A DNA stretch of 64,000 nt, taken from Antarcticibacterium flavum (GTDB lineage Bacteria > Bacteroidota > Bacteroidia > Flavobacteriales > Flavobacteriaceae). Each line of letters begins with the position of its first letter. The stretch's first letter is position 1. Under the pieces are notes generated by a model. That model was not told where the DNA came from. It saw only the letters and a program-made list of their open reading frames with translations, and did no database searches. The position numbers and the translations under genes were made by a program. Location of the stretch: contig NZ_CP040812.1 of the NCBI RefSeq assembly GCF_006159205.1, positions 4,092,001 through 4,156,000 of the forward strand, written 5' to 3'. Below, one piece after another: positions 37,581 through 45,853 of the stretch.

Positions 37581-38568
37581 GTAACCGTTGCACAACCCTC
37601 TAATTCTTCAAAATCCAATTTGAAATAAGCCTTTTTCAGGAAATTTAGGTTCCAATTCAGAATCTCAATAGCTCAAATGAAGTTGTCTTACAGGTAAGTT
37701 TATAAGCTCCTGAAGGAGATTTTTAAAAGGAGAAACCGAAGCAAGCTGTCCTGCTCCGGATTTTACCCGCTTTGTGGTGAATTTCAAATATTTTTTGAGG
37801 TTATAGGCAATAGCGGCGAAGTGCATACATTTGTTTGCCTGTCGAATTCCGATGGTGTTTATTTTCCGGAGGCCCATAAATTCCTTGAGAGTTCCGAAGA
37901 CAGGCTCCACCGTGCTTTGGCGTTTCCCTTTCATATAACGGCCACGCCTGCTATTTACTCGCTCAATATTTCTGTTATATTCCTCGCGATAAGCTGTGAT
38001 ATTGATTCGTTTTTCGTGGCTTTTGCCAATGCAGGCCGTTTTTATGGGACAGCCTTTACAATCGGCTCTTGTAGTAAAATAATTATCCTTTAGGTTTCCG
38101 TTTTCCATTTTCTGATTACGGTGAATTACCTTTTTCCCCTGGGGACATAGCCAGTAATTCCCTTCTTTGAAATATTGGAAACCCTCCGGTCCACCTTTGT
38201 AAGTTCCATGTGGAGGAATGTAAGTGGTGAGACCTTTGTTTTCGAAATAAGCATAATTTTCACCACTGCTGTAACCGGCATCTGCCAGTATATTTTCCCA
38301 GATGAGGCCTTCCCGGCGAAGACGTCTGTTTAATCTCCTGGCGGTGTCCTGAAGATATTTAGTGTCTTTTTTATCTGCGTGGTAGGCTTGTACATCTGTT
38401 ATCACATTTGTCCTGGTATCAACGGCGATGTTGCACAGATAATTCAGTTTCCTTGCCTTACCGGGTTTGACACTTATTCGGGCATCGGGATCGGTTGGGC
38501 TGTAAATAGTCTTTTTTACCTCGCAAAGCAGGAAATTAACTTTTTTCGGTAACTTGTGCAGCAGGCAC
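37581..38568 (-). mobile_element. IS1182-family element, copy 4 (internally deleted)
   Basis: 988 bp. Left end intact to about 38505, then a direct jump to the last ~60 bp of the right end. About 680 bp, including the transposase N-terminus, is gone. Confidence 0.85.
37665..38505 (-). pseudogene. IS1182-family transposase, copy 4 (5' deleted)
   Basis: The C-terminal ~280 residues of the transposase remain (DDE half from about residue 233). The start codon and DUF772 domain are deleted. Confidence 0.85.
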
Positions 38569-38712
38569 TTTCTATAAAAACAATGCTAAAACCGGTTTTG
38601 AATTTAAACTTCTGGCAAGCTGGCACGAATGATTGGCCTCAGGATAATTACACTCGCCAGATCGCACTTTTTTTCATGGGACGTTATCATTATTAGCTCA
38701 AAAAAGAACTTA

Positions 38713-39306
38713 ATGGAAATAGAAGTAAATACCTGTTTTGACTTGTTTATGGAACAATTTCCCACCTTGAGTCCTGAAGCCAAAAAATTTACGCGTTCTT
38801 TTTTAACTATACAATCCTATAAAAAAAAGGAATTCCTATATCTAAATGGCGAAGTGCAAGAAGAAATTGCATATATATGCCAGGGACTACTACGGAAGTT
38901 TTACGTTAATGAAAAAGGAAATGAAATAATTACAGGTTTTTCTAGAGAAAAAGAATATGCAACCGACTACCCTTCTTTTTTAAGACAAAAACCTTCTAAA
39001 TACTCCCTACAGTTTCTGGAGCCATCTGTGGTCGTTAAAATGCCTTATAAAAAACTTCAAGAAGCCTACAATAAGCATAAGGCGAACGAAATGTACGGAA
39101 GATTAGCAGCTGAAAGAGTGCTCACAAGAGAAACAGACAGAGTTGAAAGCCTCTTATTTGCAAGTGCGGAAGAAAGATACTTGAACTTTTTAGACAAAAA
39201 CGAAGATATTATCAATAGAATCAGCTTAAGCCATTTAGCATCCTATTTAGGAATTGAAAGACAATCACTTAGTAGAATACGAAGTAAACTTGCAAAAAGA
39301 AAATGA
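38713..39306 (+). CDS. Crp/Fnr-family transcription regulator (cassette 11)
   Basis: 197 residues from ATG 38713; an earlier in-frame ATG (38629) lies inside the attC-like site. Cyclic-nucleotide-binding-type beta-roll (KKKEFLYLNGEVQEEIAYIC, EKEYATDYPSFL) and a C-terminal winged helix (ISLSHLASYLGIERQSLSRI). No Fnr cysteines are seen. It may control the M20 gene downstream in the same cassette. The effector is unknown. Confidence 0.85.
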   Translation: MEIEVNTCFDLFMEQFPTLSPEAKKFTRSFLTIQSYKKKEFLYLNGEVQEEIAYICQGLLRKFYVNEKGNEIITGFSREKEYATDYPSFLRQKPSKYSLQFLEPSVVVKMPYKKLQEAYNKHKANEMYGRLAAERVLTRETDRVESLLFASAEERYLNFLDKNEDIINRISLSHLASYLGIERQSLSRIRSKLAKRK

Positions 39307-39378
39307 TTATGTCACATATGTGACAGGTTTGGTGTAAGGTTTACAACTAAATTGCCTTATAATCAGAAAATAGAAAAA

Positions 39379-40695
39379 ATGATTTCAATTACTAAAAGAT
39401 TTAGAACAGCCCTTATTTTTCAATTTCTTATATATGGTTTATGTGCGTTTGGGCAGGTTGCTACAGCTCAATCTTCAATTCATCAATCAATTCAAGCCAG
39501 AACGGATGTAATTTTTGATTCTCTTGTCGAAATCCGAAGAGATCTTCACGAATATCCGGAAGTATCAGAAAATGAGGAAATGACTTCCAAAAAAATAGAA
39601 GATTACTTATTGTCCCTTGGATTGGAAGTCAAATCAAATATTGGTGGATATGGAGTAGTTGGTATTTTAAAAGGTACCAAAGAAGGCAAGCGAGTTGCTT
39701 GGAGAGCCGATATGGATGCCATGTCTACAGACCTTCCCGACGTTGTTGATTTTAAATCAAAAATTGAAGGTGTAAGACATATTTGTGGACACGATGTGCA
39801 TACAACAATAGGACTGGGAATAGCAAATGTTCTGTCCAGCCTGAAGGAAAATTTAGAAGGAACTGTATATTTTGTTTTTCAACCTGCAGAGGAAATGAAT
39901 AAGGGAGCGAGAGGGATGGTAGCCGATGGATTGTTTGAATTAATTAACCCTGATGAAATTTATGGCCTACATATGTCTCCATATCCAGTTGGTACAATAG
40001 CAACTAAATCGGCAAATGTATATGCTCATTTTACAATTATGGAAATAGAATATAAAGCTTCTAACGACCAGGATTCTTTAATAGATTATACAAAGGAAAT
40101 AATGAGGAGTGCTCAAACATATGGACCAAACGCTAAATTTTGGAATAATGAAAATCTATTTAGCCCAGAGTTTGGAGTAACCAGTCCCAATACAATTTAT
40201 AAAGATTACGTCGCATTGATGAGTAACTTTGCTATAGAGGAATCTAAGGGAAGGGTAATACTAAGAGTATTAGTTGATGCTAGTAATAAAGAAAAATTAA
40301 ATGAGTATTCGGCATTAATTAAAAATAAGATTGAAACTTCCAGATATTCAGAAGAATTAATTTCTGTAAAATTTAATTTTGAGAATGGAATGCCTGTTAT
40401 GGAAACACCAATGAATGACCCAGAACTGACAGATGCCACAATGAAAAGTATTTATGATATATACGGGAAACAAAGTATTATTCCGCTTTATGGAGTTCCC
40501 CCATTACAATTTAGTGATGATTTTGCCCGTTTTCAGAAATTTATTCCAGGTGTCTATTATTTCTTGGGGGGTTCAAATCCTGACAAAGGTATTGTTGCTA
40601 TGCCACACACGCCTAATTTTGCTGTAGATGAAGAAGCTATTAAATTTGGAGTTAACTATTTCTCTTCCATAATTGTTGAGAGATTAAAAAAATAA
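39379..40695 (+). CDS. M20-family amidohydrolase/peptidase, exported (cassette 11)
   Basis: 438 residues from ATG 39379 (TTG 39352 is in frame but weak). Signal peptide with LIYGLCAFGQVATAQ. Metal-site motifs of the M20/IAA-amino acid hydrolase group: IRRDLHEYPE, AWRADMDAM, RHICGHDVHTT, and FQPAEEMNKGARGM. It would cleave amide bonds of N-acyl amino acids or short peptides in the periplasm. A two-gene cassette of about 2.1 kb makes this the largest in cassettes 9-15. Confidence 0.87.
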   Translation: MISITKRFRTALIFQFLIYGLCAFGQVATAQSSIHQSIQARTDVIFDSLVEIRRDLHEYPEVSENEEMTSKKIEDYLLSLGLEVKSNIGGYGVVGILKGTKEGKRVAWRADMDAMSTDLPDVVDFKSKIEGVRHICGHDVHTTIGLGIANVLSSLKENLEGTVYFVFQPAEEMNKGARGMVADGLFELINPDEIYGLHMSPYPVGTIATKSANVYAHFTIMEIEYKASNDQDSLIDYTKEIMRSAQTYGPNAKFWNNENLFSPEFGVTSPNTIYKDYVALMSNFAIEESKGRVILRVLVDASNKEKLNEYSALIKNKIETSRYSEELISVKFNFENGMPVMETPMNDPELTDATMKSIYDIYGKQSIIPLYGVPPLQFSDDFARFQKFIPGVYYFLGGSNPDKGIVAMPHTPNFAVDEEAIKFGVNYFSSIIVERLKK

Positions 40696-40761
40696 GTCAG
40701 TCCGGATTAAATGTAAAGTAAAAGAAACTTACAACGAGTTCTCATTGGGGGGCGCTACTAA

Positions 40762-40897
40762 TGACAACAACATATGCTCTGAAAAGCAATGCTTAAATTA
40801 GTCACACATCGAAGCCCTCTTGCTCGCTTGGAGCGCTTGATTATCCTGCAGACAATCAAGCTTGCCAGCTCGCACTGTTTTATACGGGACTTTGTAG
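40762..40897 (+). repeat. attC-like site 11
   Basis: Left core TGACAAC (40762-40768). Right core TTTGTAG (40891-40897), with T where the conserved G of GTT is expected. Main sub-family. Confidence 0.8.
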
Positions 40898-40933
40898 CCA
40901 ATATAGACTGACACGAAAAAAAATTAAAAACTT

Positions 40934-41782
40934 ATGTATATGAAATTTAGACTCTTTCAGTTCTTAATATTTTTAATCCCAATCCTTACATACTCCCAAA
41001 AGGCACAATTTCCATCTCCTTCAGAATATTTTTCAGAGCCAAAATCAGGAGTTTTGGTATTAGGCACAATTCATTTTGATTATCCCAACTTAGATGCCAT
41101 AAAAACAGGAGAAGAAGACCAACTTGATGTATTGAGCGAGAAGAAACAGCGAGAAATTACAGAGCTTATAGATTACATAAAAAGATTTCAACCCAACAAA
41201 ATAGCCATAGAAGCGTGGGATAGTTTTAAAGCAACCGAAAAACTGAGAAAGTATAAAAAGGGTGATTTTAAAAAGGAGAAAAGCGAACGATATCAATTAG
41301 GAATGCGATTGGCAACAGAACTCGATTTAGATACTTTATATTCTATAGATACAGGACCAATGATAGCAGACCTGGCGAATATGGATTCTACCTATGTAGC
41401 TAAACTGACGGAGGATTATGATTTTCAAAGCAGTGATCCTTTTCATCAAATGTCAATAGAATACTTTAAAGTTGTAAATAAATTACCGGCGAAAATGAAT
41501 CTGCTCGAATATTTTAAAAAGTTGAATTCCCTGGAACATCATCAATATGTACTCGGTTCTTACTTAACTGGAGATTTTAAATTAGGTGACCAAAGAGGTG
41601 CAGATGTCACTTCCGTCTGGTGGTATAATAGAAATTTAAGGCTTTTTAGAAAAATTCAGGAAATGAATACAAACAATAATGACAGAATATTAGTTATTTT
41701 CGGTATTGATCACGCTGCAATTCTGAGACACCTTATTGAATACTCCCCAGAATTTGAATTCATAGAATTTGATAGTTTATAA
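40934..41782 (+). CDS. DUF5694-like (TraB/TIKI-related) exported protein (cassette 12)
   Basis: 282 residues. Signal peptide (FRLFQFLIFLIPILTYSQ), then VLVLGTIHFDYPNLDAI, PNKIAIEAWDSF, and near the C-terminus DRILVIFGIDHAAILRHLIE. GT-x-H, the E after AI and the GxxH near the end are the conserved metal-type positions of the TraB/EreA/TIKI-like superfamily to which DUF5694 belongs. Possible metallopeptidase; activity unproven. Confidence 0.75.
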   Translation: MYMKFRLFQFLIFLIPILTYSQKAQFPSPSEYFSEPKSGVLVLGTIHFDYPNLDAIKTGEEDQLDVLSEKKQREITELIDYIKRFQPNKIAIEAWDSFKATEKLRKYKKGDFKKEKSERYQLGMRLATELDLDTLYSIDTGPMIADLANMDSTYVAKLTEDYDFQSSDPFHQMSIEYFKVVNKLPAKMNLLEYFKKLNSLEHHQYVLGSYLTGDFKLGDQRGADVTSVWWYNRNLRLFRKIQEMNTNNNDRILVIFGIDHAAILRHLIEYSPEFEFIEFDSL

Positions 41783-41795
41783 ATAAAAAAGGTGG

Positions 41796-41940
41796 CTACA
41801 ACAACATATCCTATGAAAAGCAATGCTCAAACTTGTCTCGACTCGAAATTCCGTGCTCCCTTACGTAGCGGATTGTACTGCGGACAATTACGCGCGCCAG
41901 CTTGCACAGTTTTTATACGGAACATTGGCAACAATTAAAA
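41796..41940 (+). repeat. attC-like site 12
   Basis: Left core CTACAAC (41796-41802). Right core ATTGGCA (41934-41940), with A replacing the conserved G. Main sub-family, uninterrupted. Confidence 0.8.
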
Positions 41941-41951
41941 TCTATAATAAA

Positions 41952-42341
41952 ATGAAAACTAAAATATATTTATTTTTTCTTCTTGCAATTTTAGTTTCTT
42001 GTTCGGATGATGATTCTGAGGAATGTATTGGATACAGATCGGAAAATGTGACAGAGGTAAACTCACCATCCTCAGTAAGAATAAATGAATCGATAGAAAT
42101 TGAAGTTAAATTCGCGGTCTATAACGGGTGCGGAAAATTTGAAAAGTTTATTGAAAGTGGCAGTGAACAGTCAAAAATAATAGAGGTTCAGGCAAAGTAT
42201 GAAGGTTGTATCTGCACCGACAATATTCCGATAATAACGGCTATTTATGAATTTACTCCCTCGACAATAGGAGAGTACGAATTGAAATTCAAATCCGGAG
42301 AAACGGATTATATTACGGTAAATATAGCCGTGACAGATTAA
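41952..42341 (+). CDS. Lipoprotein of unknown function (cassette 13)
   Basis: 129 residues from ATG 41952; the longer frame would begin inside the attC-like site. Lipobox LVSCSDDDSEEC, then a beta-rich domain (INESIEIEVKFAVYNGCGKF, GEYELKFKSGETDYITVNIA) with four further cysteines. Immunoglobulin-like fold is likely. No function known. Confidence 0.65.
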   Translation: MKTKIYLFFLLAILVSCSDDDSEECIGYRSENVTEVNSPSSVRINESIEIEVKFAVYNGCGKFEKFIESGSEQSKIIEVQAKYEGCICTDNIPIITAIYEFTPSTIGEYELKFKSGETDYITVNIAVTD

Positions 42342-42347
42342 AACTGT

Positions 42348-42834
42348 TGCCAACACTAGTAACTGTTGAACAACCCTCTAATTCTTCAAAATCCACTTTG
42401 AAATAAGCCTTTTTCAGGAACTTTAGGCTTCAATTTAGAATCTCAATAGCTCAAATAAAGTTGTCGCGCAGTTAAGTTTCTAAGCTCCTGGGGGAGCTTT
42501 TTAAAAGGAGAAACCTAAGCAAGCTGTCCTGCTCCCGATTTTACCCGTTTTGTGGTGAATTTCAGATATTTTTTGAGGTTATAGGCAATGGCGGCCAGGT
42601 GCATACATTTGTTTGCCTGACGAAAGGTCAATGAAGAGTTTTTCCTGATAGTCTTTTTTGCCTTGCATAGCATGAAATTACCTATTTTCGATAACTTGTG
42701 CACCAGGCACAATGCATAAAAACAATGCTATTTTAGTGACGAATCGAAAGCCTGTGTTTACTTGCTGCGTCTGATTTTCCTGCGGAAAATCATCGCTGGC
42801 AATCATCGCACTGTTTTTATACAAGACGTTGTAG
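42348..42834 (+). repeat. Hybrid attC-like site 13, split by IS copy 5
   Basis: Left part TGCCAAC-ACTA (42348-42358) belongs to cassette 13. Right part AATGCATAAAAAC.. (42711 on) to core GTTGTAG (42828-42834). The reciprocal halves are at hybrid site 8. Confidence 0.82.
42359..42710 (-). mobile_element. IS1182-family remnant, copy 5
   Basis: 352 bp. Both ends survive (GTAACTGTTGAACAA on the left, TTGTGCACCAGGCAC on the right, each slightly mutated), but about 1.3 kb of the interior is deleted. Codes only for the last ~45 transposase residues fused to noise (42515-42712). MITE-like. Confidence 0.85.
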
Positions 42835-42879
42835 CAAATTGAAACCAATTCATATTTCTAACCTTTTAATACGAATAAA

Positions 42880-43320
42880 ATGAAACCAAAAATGGTTTTT
42901 CTTTTAAGCATCTTTCTATCCCTTTCAATAAGCTGTTCAAAAGCGGATTTGGGCGATCCTATTAATTACGAGTTGATTTTAGAAAATCATCTAAGCTATG
43001 ATAGTGAAGAAACTATTCCAGAACAAACTCTTGTCTTTAAAAATGAATCTGATCTCAATAATTTCTTACCTGTAATTGAGCAGGTTAATCCTTATCGTGT
43101 TGACAACCTAAAAAACCTGGATTTTGATTTCAGTCATAATGATCTGATCCTCATAATTGGGAAATACTACGCATATTGCTGTAGTAAGATCAATATAAAT
43201 GGCGTGTATAAAGAAAATAACAGTGTCGTGGTAAAATATAAAGAAAGTGGACCTGGAGAGGCCACGGCAGTAAGTCAAGCATATACTGTTCTGAAAATTT
43301 CCAAGGAGGACTCGGAATAA
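42880..43320 (+). CDS. Lipoprotein with PrcB-C-like domain (cassette 14)
   Basis: 146 residues. Lipobox SISCSKADLG. The C-terminal strand pattern NDLILIIGKYYAYCCSKINI, NSVVVKYKESGPGEATAVSQ, AYTVLKISK resembles PrcB_C-type domains found in bacterial lipoproteins; this label is tentative. Only gene of cassette 14. Confidence 0.6.
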   Translation: MKPKMVFLLSIFLSLSISCSKADLGDPINYELILENHLSYDSEETIPEQTLVFKNESDLNNFLPVIEQVNPYRVDNLKNLDFDFSHNDLILIIGKYYAYCCSKININGVYKENNSVVVKYKESGPGEATAVSQAYTVLKISKEDSE

Positions 43321-43326
43321 AACTTG

Positions 43327-43455
43327 CTGCAACAGCATATAAAAACAATGCTTAATTTGTTCTCGAATCGAAAGACCGTGCTCCCTTGCTCAGCGGATTG
43401 TCCTGCGGACAATCACGCCCGGCCGCTCGCACAGTTTTTATACGGGACGTTACCA
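43327..43455 (+). repeat. attC-like site 14
   Basis: Left core CTGCAAC (43327-43333), right core GTTACCA (43449-43455). Main sub-family; the cassette 14 ends match at 9 of 10 positions. Confidence 0.83.
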
Positions 43456-43484
43456 ACAAGCTAAAAAAAATCAAATAGCTGATA

Positions 43485-43961
43485 ATGCCATTAAAAGAGG
43501 TACAAAAAGAATTAAATGGAATGGACAAGCCCGAACTCGTTAAAATAATTTCGGAGATGTACAATAAAATTCCAGCTGTTAAAACTTACTTAGACTTTTT
43601 TGCTACTGGAGAAATAGAAAAACTTGCAGCGAAGTATAAAAAGGAAATTGAAAAGTATATTTATCCAAGTGGACGAAATTTGGAATTACGGGAAACTGAA
43701 GCTCGAAAAGTAATTCGATCTGTCCAAAAAATGAAGATTACGGAGCTTATTGTGGAATTGGAATTACACTATGTCTCCTGTTGCCTGGAAGTCATTGAAG
43801 ACTTTGACTATTGGGAGGAAAACTATTATAAAGCAATGGAGAAAATGTTTTATTCTGCATTAAGCGGAATAACTGCATTGGGGATGGAGGAAAAGTGTAA
43901 TGAACGGATAATAGAAATTGTTAGCAAAGCAAGTGATTCCGATATTGAACTTTCGTATTAG
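43485..43961 (+). CDS. DUF6155-like helical protein (cassette 15)
   Basis: 158 residues, all helical, no signal peptide. Pattern MPLKEVQKELNGMDKPELVK, MYNKIPAVKTYLDFFATGE, KKEIEKYIYPS fits the DUF6155 family of cytosolic proteins, often seen in mobile DNA. Role unknown. Last complete cassette; its left core TGGTAAC (43979-43985) is present but no hairpin follows, so its attC is truncated. Confidence 0.7.
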   Translation: MPLKEVQKELNGMDKPELVKIISEMYNKIPAVKTYLDFFATGEIEKLAAKYKKEIEKYIYPSGRNLELRETEARKVIRSVQKMKITELIVELELHYVSCCLEVIEDFDYWEENYYKAMEKMFYSALSGITALGMEEKCNERIIEIVSKASDSDIELSY

Positions 43962-44001
43962 TTCTCAAGAAAGCCAATTGGTAACAACAAAACGAAAAAG
44001 A

Positions 44002-44157
44002 ATGAATAAAATAAGGATAATTGGAATTGCTGTTTTATTATGTGGAATAGCAATTAGTCTAATTTTTGCTAATAAAGTTTCGGATATTAGCGGAGCAGTG
44101 CTGATCGGTCTAGGTATTGGAGTAGCTTTGACTGGTGGATTTGGGAGAAAGATATAA
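44002..44157 (+). CDS. 51-residue membrane protein after the array
   Basis: ATG 44002; two hydrophobic helices (IIGIAVLLCGIAISLIFAN, GAVLIGLGIGVALTGGFG) joined by a short polar loop. Lies right after the truncated end of cassette 15. It may be a leftover cassette gene or a backbone gene. Confidence 0.5.
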   Translation: MNKIRIIGIAVLLCGIAISLIFANKVSDISGAVLIGLGIGVALTGGFGRKI

Positions 44158-44375
44158 CCAGATTAAAGCGACTGGCTGAGGAAAAAGGAAATAAAACAAA
44201 AGAGTTTATCACGATAAATAAAACAACGCTATAGCAGTGTCATTTTGAAACTTCAGGCTGGTTTGCTGCGCATGATTGGGCTGTCCGCAATGCCTCTCGT
44301 AATGCTTTTGTACTTCAAGCTCTTGTTAGCCTATGGAAATTCCAAATTGTTCCTGGATTTGAACCTAAGCGAAGT

Positions 44376-45626
44376 TTATAATTGTTTTCTTTTGATTTTA
44401 ATTGAATCCAAATTCAGTGAATTTTGCAACTTATCCATATCTGCACTTATTTTCTGTTCCATCACACGGGCATATGTTTGCGTTGTAGATAATTTGGAGT
44501 GTCCAAGAAGTTTAGAGACTGTTTCAATAGGAACACCATTAGATAGGGTAACCGTAGTTGCGAAAGTGTGCCTGGCAGAATGGAATGAAAGTTTTTTATT
44601 AATACCCAAAAGAGACGCTACTTCTTTTAGATAGATATTGATCTTCTGATTGGAAAATACCGGAAGTAAATTATTTTCGTAGTTAAATTCCTCTGTCTGG
44701 TATCTTTCCAAAATAACCATAGCTTTCTCTAATAAAGGAATTTTTACTGGCTGGTCATTTTTAATTCTATGAGTATGTATCCAATATTTCCCGTCGATAC
44801 CTCGAACAATATTCTTTTCTTTCAGGGCTTTGACATCAGAATACGACAATCCAGTATAACAGGAAAAAATAAACAAATCCCGGGTTTTTCTGTGGCGGTC
44901 ATTTGAGAAATCAGCAACTTCAAGCTCGTGAAGTTCTGAAGAGGATAAAAATTCTCTATCATATTTTTGAAACTTCAAGGAAAAACGAGTAGATGGATCT
45001 TTCTCCAGCCATTCAAGGTTCACAGCAAGTTTAAGCAATTTTTTCAGCCTCTCTAGATGTTTCATAATCCCATTATTTTTAAGGGGCTGTGACCGGTTTA
45101 TAGAAGAAGTCTTTCGTAAGTATTGATCAAAATCAATTAGAAACCCATATGTAATCTCTTGAAGATAGATATCAGTGGTTTTATACCTGTCTCCCAAAAA
45201 ACGTTTTAAATATTTCTCAGTAGTATCATAATTTTTTAAAGTGCCCCACTTTAAGGTATCGGGCATTGTAGTTTTGTGATAATCAATAATATCAAGCAGT
45301 GATTTCTGTTGTTGGTCCTCTCCTAAAAAGCGGGCTTTGATAGCTTTTGGGGTGATAATCTTATTCTCTATGTGTAATTGAGTATGGCAATCCAGGAGAT
45401 CTGAGTACACCTGGTCCAGATATTTGTTTAATGCTTTTGCCTGCGGAGTACGGGAATTGGAGCGTTTAGCTCGGGTATCCCAATAGGTAACTTCTATATC
45501 TCTTTTTAAACTGATTTCTATGCGCTCCTTATTAACCGTAATTCTGGCATAAATAGGTGCTTTGTTCTTTTTAATTTTTGCTGAATTGATCCAAAAATGG
45601 ATACTAAAAGTTCTGGAAGTCTTCAT
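44376..45626 (-). CDS. Tyrosine integrase, Bacteroidetes SAM5 type
   Basis: 416 residues from ATG 45626 (TTG 45671 adds an odd leader). Arm-DNA-binding domain (SRTFSIHFWINSAKIKKNKA, PIYARITVNKERIEISLKRD), SAM-like core domain, and catalytic domain: FSCYTGLSYSDVKAL (Arg replaced by Ser region typical of this group), FHSARHTFATTVTLSNGV, SKLLGHSKLSTTQTYARV. It is the integrase of the element, not an integron IntI: the IntI-specific insert is absent. Lies 228 bp from the 3' end of tRNA-Pro. Confidence 0.88.
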   Translation of the reverse strand: MKTSRTFSIHFWINSAKIKKNKAPIYARITVNKERIEISLKRDIEVTYWDTRAKRSNSRTPQAKALNKYLDQVYSDLLDCHTQLHIENKIITPKAIKARFLGEDQQQKSLLDIIDYHKTTMPDTLKWGTLKNYDTTEKYLKRFLGDRYKTTDIYLQEITYGFLIDFDQYLRKTSSINRSQPLKNNGIMKHLERLKKLLKLAVNLEWLEKDPSTRFSLKFQKYDREFLSSSELHELEVADFSNDRHRKTRDLFIFSCYTGLSYSDVKALKEKNIVRGIDGKYWIHTHRIKNDQPVKIPLLEKAMVILERYQTEEFNYENNLLPVFSNQKINIYLKEVASLLGINKKLSFHSARHTFATTVTLSNGVPIETVSKLLGHSKLSTTQTYARVMEQKISADMDKLQNSLNLDSIKIKRKQL

Positions 45627-45853
45627 TGTGCCTAGCTTTAGAATTTTAATTTGATTTGTTGCGAAAGTCAAATCAATGCTAGATCACGTTGTTAATAAGA
45701 TCCAATTTATGAAAAAAATTGGTATCAAAACAGGTAACCGTATAGGTAACCTTTGGTTTGAAATTAAAGCCAATTTTATGATTTCAAGAAAAATGTAAAC
45801 TCTTGAAAATCATAAAATTAGCTATATTTTGGTGTTTATTGACACCCTAATTG

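Larger units (their letters stand above)
37570..38689 (+). repeat. Hybrid attC-like site 10, split by IS copy 4
   Basis: Left part TGCCAAC-AACG (37570-37580); right part TTTCTATAAAAAC.. (38569 on) to core GTTATCA (38683-38689). AACG and TTTC do not match, so the two halves come from different insertion events. Confidence 0.75.
22381..43985 (+). mobile_element. Integron-type gene cassette array without IntI (CALIN-like)
   Basis: Fifteen consecutive cassettes. Each begins at G|TT of a right-hand core and ends in AAC, and the end is the reverse complement of that same cassette's start over 8-10 bp. Examples: GTTGTGTGTA (23770) with TACACACAAC (26101-26110); GTTACCCTC (26229) with GAGGGTAAC (26913-26921); GTTGTGGTTA (27674) with TAACCACAAC (28257-28266). 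This is the logic of integron attC sites. Between AAC and the next GTT lie 70-140 bp imperfect palindromes. All cargo genes read rightwards. No integron integrase is present in the window. Confidence 0.88.

Noticed and set aside
22381..43985. CRISPR array
   Set aside because: Repeats are 70-140 bp, palindromic, 0.4-2.3 kb apart and separated by genes; no short regular spacers or cas genes.
44220..44340. A further attC-like site right of cassette 15
   Set aside because: The stretch has ACAACG and GTTAGCC and a faint likeness to the main family, but no matching arms and no cassette end complementary to GTTAGCC.
44376..45626. Integron integrase (IntI)
   Set aside because: The protein has an arm-binding domain and SAM5-type layout next to a tRNA; it lacks IntI features and is at the wrong end of the array.
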